From: SAR92 clade bacterium H455 | GTDB lineage: Bacteria; Pseudomonadota; Gammaproteobacteria; Pseudomonadales; Porticoccaceae | Direction of reading: 5' to 3' | Length of the DNA stretch: 64,000 nt | NCBI GenBank assembly: GCA_024802545.1 | Contig: CP103416.1 | Location: 2,232,001-2,296,000, forward strand | In this document: one piece after another, positions 1 through 9,507 of the stretch | Position numbering within the stretch: the stretch's first letter is position 1 | Layout: each line of letters begins with the position of its first letter | Notes under the pieces: generated by a model | The model's input: only the letters and a program-made list of their open reading frames with translations | Databases searched by the model: none | What the model was told of the DNA's origin: nothing | Translations under genes and position numbers: made by a program

Positions 1-1
1 T

Positions 2-511
2 TTAAAATCAGCAATTCGTGACGACGATCCAGTTCTTATATTTGAGGATGTCAATCTCTGGGATCAAGAAGAGTGCGTCTCAACTGATCCGGAGGTCTTA
101 ATCCCGATAGGCCAGGCAGAGATCAAACGGGAGGGCTCGGATATCACAATTGTAGCCATAGGCGCGACACTAAATATTGCGTTAGAGGCCGCCCAGATTC
201 TAGAAGATCAAGGCATATCTGCTGAAATAATAGACCCGCGAACCCTGATACCACTCGATACTGAAGCTCTGATTACTTCAGTGAGAAAGACTGGTCGTCT
301 GGTTATCGTCGATAACGCTCATCGCACTGCCAGCGTTGGCTCTGAGATAGCTGCCCTTATCGTAGAGAGGGCATTTAAGTCTTTAAAAGCGCCAATTCAG
401 CGGATAACTACTCCCGATGTCCATATACCCTACAGCGAAACACTTGAGGCACTGGTTTATCCAAACTGTTCGGACATCTTAGCGGCCGCAACCGTGGCGA
501 TTGCATACTAA
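2..511 (+). CDS. 2-oxoacid dehydrogenase E1 component, beta subunit (3' part, cut by window edge)
   Basis: The reading frame is already open at base 2 and ends at the TAA at 509-511, so about 169 C-terminal residues are seen. It matches the C-terminal half of the complete E1-beta at 21906-22910 segment by segment (DDDPV.IFED, then EI/VVDPRTL.PLD, and KTGRLVIVDNAHRT identical in both). This part is the transketolase C-terminal domain of the pyruvate / acetoin / branched-chain dehydrogenase family, which with E1-alpha and thiamine diphosphate decarboxylates a 2-oxoacid and passes the acyl group to lipoyl-E2. An SDR gene starts 13 bases downstream. No lipoyl or E2 gene follows, unlike the copy at 22 kb. 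The substrate cannot be read from this fragment. Confidence 0.9.
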   Translation, partial: LKSAIRDDDPVLIFEDVNLWDQEECVSTDPEVLIPIGQAEIKREGSDITIVAIGATLNIALEAAQILEDQGISAEIIDPRTLIPLDTEALITSVRKTGRLVIVDNAHRTASVGSEIAALIVERAFKSLKAPIQRITTPDVHIPYSETLEALVYPNCSDILAAATVAIAY

Positions 512-524
512 ATCAAGATCATAA

Positions 525-1343
525 ATGGAAATAACAATGGAACGAATCCTGAATAAAAAAACCGCATTTATCACAGGTGGCGGCCAAGGAATTGGAAGAG
601 GTATTGCGTTAAAACTCGCTGAGGCAGGTGCCAATATCGTGATTGCACAGCGCAATCAGGAAACCGCAAAAAGTGTCATAGATGAAATCCAATTGATGGG
701 GCGTGAGGCAACAGCAATATACATCGACGTAACAGATAAGGAATCTGTAGAAAAGTGCATTGCGAAGTCTCTGAAAGCTTTTCCTGAGATCCAAATCATC
801 ATAAACAATGCAGGTTCATTGCAAAAAAACATTGGAGACTTTACATCAGAGAGTGATTTTGATCTGTGCTATAACGTCAATTTGAAAGGTATTTGGAATG
901 TAGCAGTTCAGTTTTCAGAACATTTAGCTAAGCATCGCCAGGGTAAAATAATTAACATTTCATCAACTGGAGGGCGCGGGCCAGACCCCCTATTCCCAGC
1001 ATATTGCGCCTCAAAATCTGCAGCTATAAATCTAACTCAATCATTAGCCATAAAGTTTGCATCACACAACGTTAATGTAAATGCTATTTGCCCCGGTATT
1101 ATATGGACTCCAATGTGGGAAAAAATAGAGCAGTTTCTCTGTGATGAGAACAGATTAACAAGCAATAATAATGGAGCTATTTTCAACTCCTATACGAAAC
1201 AAATACCACTGGGAAGACCACAGACCAGTGAAGATATTGGAAATGCCGCAGTATTCTTGGCTTCCAAATACTCTTGTAACATTACCGGCCAGTCAATCGA
1301 TATTGATGGAGGTGAACTACTCGCCAGCAGCACGAGACCGTAA
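525..1343 (+). CDS. SDR family NAD(P)-dependent oxidoreductase
   Basis: A classical short-chain dehydrogenase of 272 residues, expected to oxidise or reduce an alcohol/ketone pair in the cytoplasm. The cofactor loop TGGGQGIG is at residues 17-24, NNAG near 94-97, the catalytic Ser near 146-147 and the YxxxK pair at Y160 and K164. It starts 13 bases after the E1-beta stop and is probably cotranscribed with it. A second ATG at 537 is an equally good start. Its middle and C-terminal half resemble the SDR at 20027-20779 (INLTQSLAIK, NVNA.CPG), so an E1-beta plus SDR pair occurs twice in the window. The substrate is unknown. Confidence 0.88.
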   Translation: MEITMERILNKKTAFITGGGQGIGRGIALKLAEAGANIVIAQRNQETAKSVIDEIQLMGREATAIYIDVTDKESVEKCIAKSLKAFPEIQIIINNAGSLQKNIGDFTSESDFDLCYNVNLKGIWNVAVQFSEHLAKHRQGKIINISSTGGRGPDPLFPAYCASKSAAINLTQSLAIKFASHNVNVNAICPGIIWTPMWEKIEQFLCDENRLTSNNNGAIFNSYTKQIPLGRPQTSEDIGNAAVFLASKYSCNITGQSIDIDGGELLASSTRP

Positions 1344-1388
1344 AAAATTGCCATAAATCATTATTTTTATATTAGGGAAGAATTAATT

Positions 1389-2603
1389 ATGGAAGAATTA
1401 GATTGGGTTAGACGACTTAACTATCATGGATCCATGGCGAGTGGGGCGAAAAATATTGTCCCGATAGATCATTATGAATTAATTGATCTAGCCATCACAG
1501 GTACTGGCCTAAGTGATTTTGGGGACGATCTATGGCAGCGCCAGTATCAAGTTTACATTGAGCGCTTAAACCACATTAACAAAGTTCATTTGCTAGGCCG
1601 GATTAGAATAAAGACTCTATTATTAAATGGCCTTATGAATAGACTTTTAATTATAGAGAAAATTAAGCGCGCCCCTGAAATCAAGAATGAGCCCATAAAG
1701 AAACCAATATTTATAACTGGCCTCCCCAGAACGGGGACAACAATACTGTTCTCACTGCTATCATTAGACCCCACATTAAGGAGCCCAAAGGGGTACGAAG
1801 TAGCTAGTCCAGCCGAGAACGCCGCCCGATCCCGCAAAGAAAAGATTAATTCGGAACAGAGGGCCCAATGTTTATTTGACTTTGAAATGGATATTCACAG
1901 GGGAGTTAAATCAATGCATAACCATCGACAGGACTATTCTGTCGAATGTCAAAACATCATGCTAAATACACTAACAATGTTCCATCGAGAAATAATCGCG
2001 GATCACACAAGCCAAATATCATACGAAAATTCACTATCACAGTACATTTGGCACAAGAAAGTCCTTCAAATTTTGCAGCATAAAGCCTCCCAAAAAAAAT
2101 GGCTCCTAAAATGCCCGTCACATATAAATTCACTTGATAAACTTTTTAGCGTGTACCCTGACGCCCAAATATTGCATATTCATAGAGACCCCGTACTCGC
2201 CATTCCCTCCTGCGCAAAATTACTTAAGTTTTTAACAGAATCATATTGCATAAAAAATGAGTTTCAAAAAACATTCGAAGATTTTGTTTCTTATTTGGAA
2301 ATCTCTCTACGAAAAACAATTAAGTATAAACAGTTATTAGAACTGAAAGGGGTTACCATTCATGACATTCAACTAAGTGATTTAGAAACTCGTCCAATTG
2401 ATACTATTAGAGATATTTACACAAAATTAGGGATGACATTTACTGAAGACATGAAGATAGAAATCATTTCTCATTTAAAAAACAATCAACGACAAAAGTA
2501 CGAGCGCTACTCAAAATACCCCTCAGTGGTCACTCACCCAACCTTTAAACTACGCAACCAGTTCAAGTTTTATACTGATTACTATCACATACCAACTAAA
2601 TAG
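1389..2603 (+). CDS. Sulfotransferase family protein
   Basis: A 404-residue protein with the PAPS-dependent sulfotransferase signature. The 5'-phosphosulfate loop ITGLPRTGTTIL lies around residues 109-120, and the 3'-phosphate binding segment HIHRDPVLAIPS lies near residues 255-266. This fits the Sulfotransfer_3 type. Such enzymes move a sulfuryl group from PAPS to a hydroxyl or amine, but the acceptor cannot be predicted. A clear ribosome site (AGGGAAG) precedes the ATG at 1389. It follows the SDR by 45 bases on the same strand and converges with the DUF3604 gene, whose stop is 16 bases away. GC content is low, as in the neighbouring accessory genes. Confidence 0.85.
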   Translation: MEELDWVRRLNYHGSMASGAKNIVPIDHYELIDLAITGTGLSDFGDDLWQRQYQVYIERLNHINKVHLLGRIRIKTLLLNGLMNRLLIIEKIKRAPEIKNEPIKKPIFITGLPRTGTTILFSLLSLDPTLRSPKGYEVASPAENAARSRKEKINSEQRAQCLFDFEMDIHRGVKSMHNHRQDYSVECQNIMLNTLTMFHREIIADHTSQISYENSLSQYIWHKKVLQILQHKASQKKWLLKCPSHINSLDKLFSVYPDAQILHIHRDPVLAIPSCAKLLKFLTESYCIKNEFQKTFEDFVSYLEISLRKTIKYKQLLELKGVTIHDIQLSDLETRPIDTIRDIYTKLGMTFTEDMKIEIISHLKNNQRQKYERYSKYPSVVTHPTFKLRNQFKFYTDYYHIPTK

Positions 2604-2619
2604 CGAAATACAGCGAGAA

Positions 2620-4524
2620 TCAAGGCGTATACCAAATCGGCGAACTATAAGCCCGTTCCTGGGTGATCATAGGTATTTCTTCTGGAATGTCTTTAAGACC
2701 AAAGAATTTCGCATCATAAGCAGTCCACCTCGGGGTAGGTATTTCCAGAACACGAAGGTAATAGAATGCCAGTTCATCGCGATCAAAGTCCGGATCCCGC
2801 CAAACCACAGCCAGTTCTGGATCACCAATGCTATTGGTATAGCTGGCGTCTTTTACATCAACTGTAGAGCCGACGGCAGGCGCTCTTCCGTGTTTATCTA
2901 CGGTTCGGCCGTCAGACAGGGCAACGTTATAAATTCGCTCATGTAATTCGCCTTGGCTGTCATGCCAACCTTTAATCACCTGAACTCGATCAAGATTAGC
3001 GCCATCAGGGTCTTTTACTGCACGAATCAGAAAGGTGGGTGACTTTCCGTCAGCCGCATTCGCTAAATCGCCGCCCATGGGCACACCTTTGCTGTAGCCA
3101 ATGCTGGCAAGGTCTGGCCATAGAGCCTCGTTTGGCTGGTAGTCCCAGCCACCAAAAAATCGCACTGTAATACGGGGCCCCGTGGAGGCATAGACTTCCC
3201 TGCGCTTCATCGCTGTAAACAGAGATTCACGGGTGTTTTCTTGGGCCCAGATAGCTGCGTAGCCTGAAGCGTCAAAAGTATTCCTTAACTTAAAATTCTC
3301 CTCAAACCAATTTTCTGCTCGCTGTAATCGCCCAGCGTCAGGCTCTAAGTCGAGCAGCTTTCCACCAAAATTATTTTCCTCAATATTCGATAGCGATGTA
3401 TGAGAATCCGTACTCCCGATCACCCCAACTTTGAATGGATTGACACCAATCCTTTCCTGTTCCTGTAACCCCAGCTTTAGCGCAGATCGAAGATAATCAT
3501 ATCTACGGCCTTTTGACGCTTCACCCTTGTCGCCAAACCACGTCCAAGTTCCGAAGTCGGAAAATTCATCTTCTGGGGATAAACTGGGATGAGTTTCGCT
3601 GTCGCCCTTGGTTTGTGTCACTTCAACCAGAGGTTCATAGCGGCTTCTGGTCACCGCATAGTTTTGACTAAAAGGCCGCCCATAGGAATCGTTTGTCTTG
3701 AATAATCTTCCCCCACTCAGATTGGGATTGTGAGGAATCGCAATTGCATCACCACCAGTAGTTTCTGCATAGCTTTTAAGATACGCCCAAAGATCTTCCG
3801 GCTTGTTGCTATCCAGCTGGGTAAATGGAAGGACACTAGCTACTTTTTCCGAACCGTCCTTGTAAATAACATTCCGATGCCACCAACCACGACCATCTCC
3901 CGCATAAACCATACCTGTCCATTCATACCCGATAAATGCCGTAAATTTGCCTGGATCATTGTTGCGTTCGGCACTTGTGATTACTTTTTGCCATATTGAT
4001 TGGCGGAACTCTCTATCGTTTTCATCTTGATTATCAATAAAATACTGGGTATCAGGATCTAGTGCCCATGCAATCTGCTCCGCTTGTGCAGGAGATTTGG
4101 TCTCTATTATTTGCTTTATTTTACTTATCCACTTGCGCCCCTTAGCGCTCTTCCTTAGCAACGGATCATTAGACGCCAGCCCATACATGAGGCCCATTGC
4201 CTCGGCGTGGTCGGCAACCACTAAAAAATCTAACGGCCGACTCAAGCGCATTGGCATGCCATTCATTGCATTGACGGTTTTACCTTTAGCAAAAGCATAG
4301 GAATCCTCCAAATCAAGCCTGTTGTTAGGACTGAGTCCATAAAGGGCGGAAATAAAGCCATCACTTGAGAGTGTGGTATGCAGATGCGTATCGCCCCAAT
4401 ACACCTGAATGGGGAACTTTTGTTCAGCATCAGGAGAATAGCTTTTGTCCGCTAATATCTGCCCTGCCGACACTAATAAGATCGCGCTAAGTATAAAGTG
4501 AATCTGATTGCATTTAAGTGCCAC
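2620..4524 (-). CDS. DUF3604 family secreted PHP-like protein (copy 1)
   Basis: A 634-residue member of DUF3604 with an N-terminal signal peptide (hydrophobic stretch about residues 9-24, possible cleavage after ILA). Metal-ligand-like motifs typical of PHP-fold hydrolases are visible: GDTHLHT (H47, H49), VADHAE, GYEWT, KGDSETHP and GSTDSHT. The family has no established reaction, so hydrolase is an inference. Translation starts at GTG 4524, six bases after GGAGG. The N-terminal two thirds is nearly identical in DNA to the chimera at 9508-10944. The last ~215 residues are nearly identical to the copies at 11116 and 13210. That mosaic pattern points to gene conversion in the array. Confidence 0.9.
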   Translation of the reverse strand: MALKCNQIHFILSAILLVSAGQILADKSYSPDAEQKFPIQVYWGDTHLHTTLSSDGFISALYGLSPNNRLDLEDSYAFAKGKTVNAMNGMPMRLSRPLDFLVVADHAEAMGLMYGLASNDPLLRKSAKGRKWISKIKQIIETKSPAQAEQIAWALDPDTQYFIDNQDENDREFRQSIWQKVITSAERNNDPGKFTAFIGYEWTGMVYAGDGRGWWHRNVIYKDGSEKVASVLPFTQLDSNKPEDLWAYLKSYAETTGGDAIAIPHNPNLSGGRLFKTNDSYGRPFSQNYAVTRSRYEPLVEVTQTKGDSETHPSLSPEDEFSDFGTWTWFGDKGEASKGRRYDYLRSALKLGLQEQERIGVNPFKVGVIGSTDSHTSLSNIEENNFGGKLLDLEPDAGRLQRAENWFEENFKLRNTFDASGYAAIWAQENTRESLFTAMKRREVYASTGPRITVRFFGGWDYQPNEALWPDLASIGYSKGVPMGGDLANAADGKSPTFLIRAVKDPDGANLDRVQVIKGWHDSQGELHERIYNVALSDGRTVDKHGRAPAVGSTVDVKDASYTNSIGDPELAVVWRDPDFDRDELAFYYLRVLEIPTPRWTAYDAKFFGLKDIPEEIPMITQERAYSSPIWYTP

Positions 4525-4680
4525 ACGTATCCTCCAAGGATTTGTAGTAACTAAATACGCGGAGAGATAGCTAGAGCATCAGCAAATATTTATGTACTTC
4601 AAGAGCTTATCTAGAGGCAGGTTTTAGTAAGTGAAATGGTACGTTTATGCCACTGAAATATTGAGATACATGAATTGTTC
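4525..4680. other. Spacer between DUF3604 copies 1 and 2
   Basis: This 156-base AT-rich gap holds the GGAGG ribosome site of copy 1 at its left edge. It is recognisably related to the spacers at 10945-11115 and 13039-13209 (for example the shared TTTATGTACTT block), so the duplications that built the array included the flanking DNA. The hairpin seen in the other two spacers is degraded here. No open frame is visible. Confidence 0.6.
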
Positions 4681-6636
4681 TTAATTCTGGAGAGGTATTA
4701 ACTGTTGCGGCGTATACCAAATTGGCGAACTATAAGCCCGCTCCTGAGTGACCATAGGTATCTCTTTTGGAAGGCCTTCAAGGCCAAAGAATTTGGCATC
4801 ATAAGCCGTCCACCTAGGTGTGGGAATTTCGAGGACCCGAAGGTAGTAAAACGCCAATTCATCGCGATCAAAATCTGGATCTTGCCAAACTACAGCTAGC
4901 TCTGGATCACCAATGCTATTGGTATAACTTGCGTCATTGACATCGACCGTGCTACCAACAGCTTTCACGAACCCTTGATCATCTTCCGCTCGCCCATCGG
5001 ACAGGGCGACATTGTAGATTTTTTCATACACCTGACCCTGGCTGTCATGCCAGCCTTTTATCACCTGGATTCGATCAAGATTAGCGCCGAGCGGGTCTTT
5101 TACTGCGCGTATCAGGAAGGTAGGCGCCTTGCCCTTAGCTGCACTTGTCAAATCACCACCCATGGGGACACCTTTGCTATAACCTATTTGGGCAAGGTCA
5201 GAACGGAGTGCATCATCTGGCTTGTAGTCCCAGCCGCCAAAAAATCGTACGGTAATTCGAGGCCCAGTTGACGCATAAACTTCCTTGCGCTTCATGGCCG
5301 CAAATAGAGATTCGCGGGAGTTTTCATGAGCCCAAACTCCAGTGTAGCCGGCGGCCGACATACCCCAATTAAGGGGTTTCTCACCATACTTCCATACGAA
5401 TGGCTTCCATGAGGGAGTCACTATACGAGAAAAACTAGGCTCTGAAGATTCGGCAAACTTTCCCCAATAGTTATTCTCATCGGCAGTCGTCAAACCAGTG
5501 TGGGAATCTGTACCGCCAATCATGCCAAATTTAAAGGGATTTTTTCCTACCTTTAACTGTAACGACATTCCCAACATTAATGCAGAGCGTGCATATTCAG
5601 ATGCCTTTTTTTCAGTTAGCGCTTCGCTTGTCTCACCTGTGATATCTCGACCTTCCCACCCATCCCAAGTTTCATAATCGGCGAATGTATCTAATGAGGA
5701 TAATAACGGATGTGTTTCGCTATCGCCCTTTATCTGAGTTACTTCATACAGCGGTTCCCACCGGCTGCGTAAATCAGCGTAATTTATATCAACAGGTGCT
5801 CCGTTTTGGCGATTAAGAGGAAACATTTCGCCATTACTCAAGTTACCATTATGGGCAATAGCCAAAACATCACTGCCAGTTCTCTCCTCATAGTCCTCTA
5901 GGTAGCTCCATAGATCCTCTGGATCGCTGCTATCGAAAACTGTATATGGGAGAGTCTCCTTTACGGTTTCTGCATCCCCCTCAAAGACAACCACACGATG
6001 TAGATTCCCGGAGGGAGATAAACCCGAAGAAGTCCATTCATATCCGATAAATGTTGTGAATTTTCCAGGGTGGTTGTATTGGTCCGCTCTTAAAGTGACC
6101 TTTTCCCAAATCGAGGCGCTAACCAATTTTGTAACTGAGCTGACCCCCCCCTCATTATAAATAGTTCTAACAAATTGGTCAGTTTCGGAGGTCCAGATGC
6201 TAGGACCTTTTCCTTTTAGAATATTTTTATATTGCCGATTTAGTCGCTGACCTGAATCGGTTTTAATAAGTTCTGAGTTACCAGACTGTAAACCCTCCAT
6301 AAGACCTAGATTGAAGCCATGATCTGCTAGCACCAAGAAGTCTAGGGGTCTGTCCAATTTTGCCCACATTCCGTTGCTAGCCTTAACAGTCTCACCCTGA
6401 GCAAAGCGATATGCTTCATCCGGACCTACTCCAGTGTTGCCAAACACATAAGCGTCCACTGACAAATTGGTGTGCAGATGCATATCGCCCCAGTACACAT
6501 TTTTCGGAACAATTGCGTCTAGATGTTGAGGATAATTTTCTTCGGGCATCACTAAAGACGGTATGGAAAGAATAGCCATCGCAACTAAACATCTACGAAT
6601 GAACTCTTTCCGAAACACTGATTTTATATTAAGCAT
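4681..6636 (-). CDS. DUF3604 family secreted PHP-like protein (copy 2)
   Basis: About 651 residues with a cleavable-looking N-terminus, then VYWGDMHLHT, LADHGFN, GYEWTS, KGDSETHP and GGTDSHTG, the same putative metal-site motifs as copy 1. It is the most diverged full-length copy, although its C-terminal ~230 residues still follow the common pattern (STGPRITVRFFGGWDY). The ATG at 6636 overlaps the stop of the upstream GMC oxidoreductase frame by 8 bases and has AAAAAGGCG in front of it. A GTG at 6657 would add 7 residues. The overlap suggests translational coupling to the oxidoreductase, now lost because that gene is disrupted. Function is unknown. Confidence 0.88.
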   Translation of the reverse strand: MLNIKSVFRKEFIRRCLVAMAILSIPSLVMPEENYPQHLDAIVPKNVYWGDMHLHTNLSVDAYVFGNTGVGPDEAYRFAQGETVKASNGMWAKLDRPLDFLVLADHGFNLGLMEGLQSGNSELIKTDSGQRLNRQYKNILKGKGPSIWTSETDQFVRTIYNEGGVSSVTKLVSASIWEKVTLRADQYNHPGKFTTFIGYEWTSSGLSPSGNLHRVVVFEGDAETVKETLPYTVFDSSDPEDLWSYLEDYEERTGSDVLAIAHNGNLSNGEMFPLNRQNGAPVDINYADLRSRWEPLYEVTQIKGDSETHPLLSSLDTFADYETWDGWEGRDITGETSEALTEKKASEYARSALMLGMSLQLKVGKNPFKFGMIGGTDSHTGLTTADENNYWGKFAESSEPSFSRIVTPSWKPFVWKYGEKPLNWGMSAAGYTGVWAHENSRESLFAAMKRKEVYASTGPRITVRFFGGWDYKPDDALRSDLAQIGYSKGVPMGGDLTSAAKGKAPTFLIRAVKDPLGANLDRIQVIKGWHDSQGQVYEKIYNVALSDGRAEDDQGFVKAVGSTVDVNDASYTNSIGDPELAVVWQDPDFDRDELAFYYLRVLEIPTPRWTAYDAKFFGLEGLPKEIPMVTQERAYSSPIWYTPQQLIPLQN

Positions 6637-7907
6637 ATGTTTTGGCGCCTTTTTCACTTAAACAATTTAGAATCATCGAAGCTGCCTTCTCGGCAATCAT
6701 AATAGTTGGCGCATTGGTATTTCCTGATGTAATAACCGGCATAATAGAGGCATCGGCCACCCTTAGATTCTTTACTTGGTGTACCCGCAATTGCTCGTCA
6801 ACCACAGCCAATTGATCTTGCCCCATTTTGCATGTTCCAGCGGGGTGAACCGTATCAATAACCGTATCTCGCAGCCATTGATAAACATCTGCGTCAGTTT
6901 CCACGCCGATACCTGGCGCAATTTCCTGGCGGACGTGAGATTTAATGGATGGCGACGAGAATATTTTTCTAACCTGTTTGATACCAACGGTCAATCTCTC
7001 CAGAGAGCGTTGAGTCCCAAGTAGTTGTGGATATAGCTTGGGCTTCGCATTTGGGTCCGCAGACTCGAGTTCTATGTGACCTCGGCTCTCTGGGCGACAT
7101 TCGTTGACGATAACAAGGACGACCTCTTTGTTTTTAATGTTGTTTTTCTTATTCTTCGGATCAAGACCAAAGGGAATAAGAGTCAGCTGTAAGTCCGGCC
7201 TAGTTGCATCAGGAGAGGAACAGGTAAAAGCTACCGCCTGAGACATACCCGAGTTGGCTAGACCTTTTTTTCGGAAGAACCAATTTGAGCCATGCAGAGC
7301 TTGCTTAAATAAAGAGACCTCAGATGACCAAGTTGGCAATGCCATTTCATACATCATGTAGGCAGCTGGATGTTCCATATGATTTTGCCCAACTCCGGGT
7401 AAATCAAACAGGCAGGGTATGGAGTGTTTTAATAAATGCTGTCGTGGGCCAACTCCGGAAAGCATTAAAAGTTGTGGTGAGCGCAGAGCGCCAGCGCTGA
7501 GAATAATTTCTGAGGAAGCATGCACTGAATACAATTTTCCACTACGCATGTACTCAACTCCTACGGCTTTATCATCTTCGAATACGATACGCTGCACCAA
7601 TGCGCCAGTGATAACTTTCAGATTCTTTCGCTTCAATGCGCCCTTTAGATAGGTCAGTGCCGTGCTCTGACGGATTCCCTGATAAGTAGAACAAGGCGTT
7701 GGAGAAACGCCCTCTTGACTCTCACCGTTGATGTCTGGGTTGTAGGGTATACCCGATTCAACGGCAGCTTTGATAAACAGCGATGAAACCTCTAGCATCG
7801 GGTTAGCATACTCAACCCCGAGGGGACCTGACCGACCATGATATTGATCGGAGCCAATGGTGGTATGCTCTATTTTTTGAAAGAACGGTAATACGTCGTT
7901 ATATGAC
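6629..7907 (-). pseudogene. GMC family oxidoreductase, C-terminal fragment (disrupted by IS)
   Basis: Carries the FAD-dependent glucose-methanol-choline oxidoreductase fold from YNDVLPFF onward: the GALRSPQLLMLSG signature, HMEHP, and the C-terminal catalytic region DTVHPAGTCKMG followed by NTNAPTIMIAEKAA. The 5' part of the gene lies at 9107-9451. The two were separated by the element at 7908-9106. An apparent open frame begins at 7921 but its first codons are IS sequence. Removing the IS and one copy of the 4-bp duplication rejoins GNKGWS with YNDVL in frame, giving about 537 residues, a normal GMC length. The intact enzyme would oxidise a primary alcohol to an aldehyde. It is presumed inactive now. 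Confidence 0.92.
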
Positions 7908-7947
7908 GGTAATCCCCCCATTAATAACCGAAGTTAAAAGTAGAGAG

Positions 7948-8775
7948 TCATGCAGCTAACGCCAACTTCTGTTTTGGTGTTATACCGCCAAGTGCCATAT
8001 TCGGTCTTTCATTATTGTAAGTCCAGAGCCAACGAGTCGCATAGTCTTGAACCTCTTCAATTTGCGCGAAGAGATAATGGCTTAACCAATCGTATCTGAC
8101 TGTGCGATTGTACCGCTCGACATACGCGTTTTGTTGAGGGTTGCCAGGTTGGATGAACAGTAAATCGATACCCCGATCTTCCGCCCAACCCGCCAGCAAC
8201 TCACTAATGTATTCTGGCCCATTATCACAACGAATCTGCCGCGGCTTACCCCTCCACTCAATGACCTGATCCAAAGCGCGCTTAACGCGGATGGCGGGCA
8301 ATGAGAAGTCAACTTCAATGGCGAGCCCTTCACGATTGAAATCATCAATAACGTTGAACAAGCGATAACGTCTGCCATCCGACAGCTGATCATGCATGAA
8401 ATCCATTGACCAACAATCATTGATGGCGGCTGGTACCGATAGGGGTTCTGGCTTGTGCCGCACTAAGCGCTTCTTTGGCTTTATGCGAAGGTTGAGCTCC
8501 AGCTCGCGGTAAATACGATAGACGCGCTTGTGGTTCCACCCAAAGCCCTTCACATTGCGCAGATAGAGATAGCACAGGCCAAATCCCCAGTTGCGTTGAT
8601 TGTGGGTAATTCGAATCAACCAGTCTGCGATGAGAGCATTTTCCTGACTCAGCTTTGGCTGATATCGGTAGCACGTTTGGCTAATCTGGAACGTTAGACA
8701 CACCAGTTTCACGCTGACTTTGTACTTCTCTGTCGCCACCTTAGCCATCTGTCGACGCTGAGATGGCTTTACCAC
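7948..8775 (-). CDS. IS3-family transposase OrfB (DDE integrase domain)
   Basis: This 275-residue frame holds the retroviral-integrase-type catalytic core. The three acidic residues are visible in the contexts [16 protein letters not shown] and [10 protein letters not shown] (D, D, E). An HTH_21-like segment precedes them. The C-terminus, with [14 protein letters not shown], is typical of the IS407 group. It starts at GTG 8775 inside the end of orfA. It is more likely made as an OrfAB fusion by -1 slippage at the AAAAAAG around 8775-8781, where the -1 frame continues directly into this ORF. Confidence 0.93.
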   Translation of the reverse strand: MVKPSQRRQMAKVATEKYKVSVKLVCLTFQISQTCYRYQPKLSQENALIADWLIRITHNQRNWGFGLCYLYLRNVKGFGWNHKRVYRIYRELELNLRIKPKKRLVRHKPEPLSVPAAINDCWSMDFMHDQLSDGRRYRLFNVIDDFNREGLAIEVDFSLPAIRVKRALDQVIEWRGKPRQIRCDNGPEYISELLAGWAEDRGIDLLFIQPGNPQQNAYVERYNRTVRYDWLSHYLFAQIEEVQDYATRWLWTYNNERPNMALGGITPKQKLALAA

Positions 8776-9035
8776 TTTTTTGCCATAGCCTCCTGAATGA
8801 TCTCGGCCTTGAGCCGCTCTTCGGCATACATCTTCTTTAGTCGCCTGTTTTCGTCCTCCAGCTCCTTGAGTCGCGTCATCATCGAGGCGTCCATACCGCC
8901 GTATTTACTGCGCCATTTATAGAAGCTCGCGGAGCTCATGCCGTGCTCCCGGCAGAGCTCTGGCACTGGCGTCCCAGCCTCAGCCTGCTTAATGATAGCC
9001 ATGATTTGACTGTCTGAATATCTTGATTTCTTCAT
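8769..9035 (-). CDS. IS3-family transposase OrfA (helix-turn-helix)
   Basis: An 88-residue DNA-binding protein of the transposase_8 (HTH_Tnp_1) type: a [20 protein letters not shown] start, [20 protein letters not shown] recognition region, then a leucine-zipper-like helix ([20 protein letters not shown]). It overlaps orfB by 7 bases, with the slippery sequence in its last codons. It binds the IS ends and, fused to OrfB, forms the active transposase. Confidence 0.93.
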   Translation of the reverse strand: MKKSRYSDSQIMAIIKQAEAGTPVPELCREHGMSSASFYKWRSKYGGMDASMMTRLKELEDENRRLKKMYAEERLKAEIIQEAMAKKW

Positions 9036-9106
9036 GCAGAATCTCCTGCGTATCGGTTACGAGAATATTCTACTTAAAACCTCAGTTAATTTGTGGGGGG
9101 ATTACC

Positions 9107-9451
9107 TGACCACCCCTTGTTGCCCAAGTCAGCCCAGTGATCAAAATCACCAGCGTTGCCTCGAATAAACATCATTCCGTTAATCGAACTGCCTCCACCT
9201 AGTAACTTGCCAGTGCTGAGTTTACATCTGTAGTTATTGATGCTGGGGTCCGATTCCATTACATCGCCCCAATTAAATAAAAGACTGTCAGTCAAATAGA
9301 GAACGCCACCTGGCGCCTTGACGATTGGCAATGAAGCCTTTCCTCGCATTCCTGCTTCGAGCAGCAGCACTCGCTTGCTACTGTCTTCTGAAAGGCGGTT
9401 AGCCAGAACGCAGCCCGCGGAGCCTCCGCCGATAATAATGTAATTCCACAT
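9107..9451 (-). pseudogene. GMC family oxidoreductase, N-terminal fragment (disrupted by IS)
   Basis: The first 115 codons of the GMC oxidoreductase: Rossmann FAD motif IIGGGSAGCVLANRL at residues 6-20, the VLLLEAG strand, the GKLLGGGSSINGM signature and DHWADLGNKGWS, where the IS interrupts it. The ATG at 9451 has AAGGA upstream. The open frame runs a few codons into the element and stops at 9086. The remainder of the gene is at 6629-7907. The E2-like tail of the chimeric gene ends 56 bases upstream, which suggests that the ancestral order was E2 then GMC oxidoreductase. Confidence 0.92.
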
Positions 9452-9507
9452 ATTCTATGTCCTTGGGATAATGTCTTGCTTTTTATCAAATTTAATACTT
9501 CATCAGT

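Larger units (their letters stand above)
7904..9110 (-). mobile_element. IS3-family insertion sequence (IS407-like), 1199 bp with 4-bp target duplication
   Basis: The element spans 7908-9106 with perfect 13-bp terminal inverted repeats (GGTAATCCCCCCA at 7908-7920 and its complement at 9094-9106), flanked by TGAC on both sides (7904-7907 and 9107-9110). It holds two overlapping transposase frames, orfA and orfB, with an A-AAA-AAG slippery heptamer in the overlap, typical of IS3-family programmed -1 frameshifting. The 4-bp duplication and the orfA sequence fit the IS407 subgroup. It splits a GMC oxidoreductase gene. Intact ends and frames suggest a recent insertion. Confidence 0.93.

Noticed and set aside
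7908-7921. ATG at 7921 as a genuine start of the GMC protein
   Set aside because: The first codons are IS terminal-repeat sequence. The true 5' end lies on the other side of the IS at 9451.
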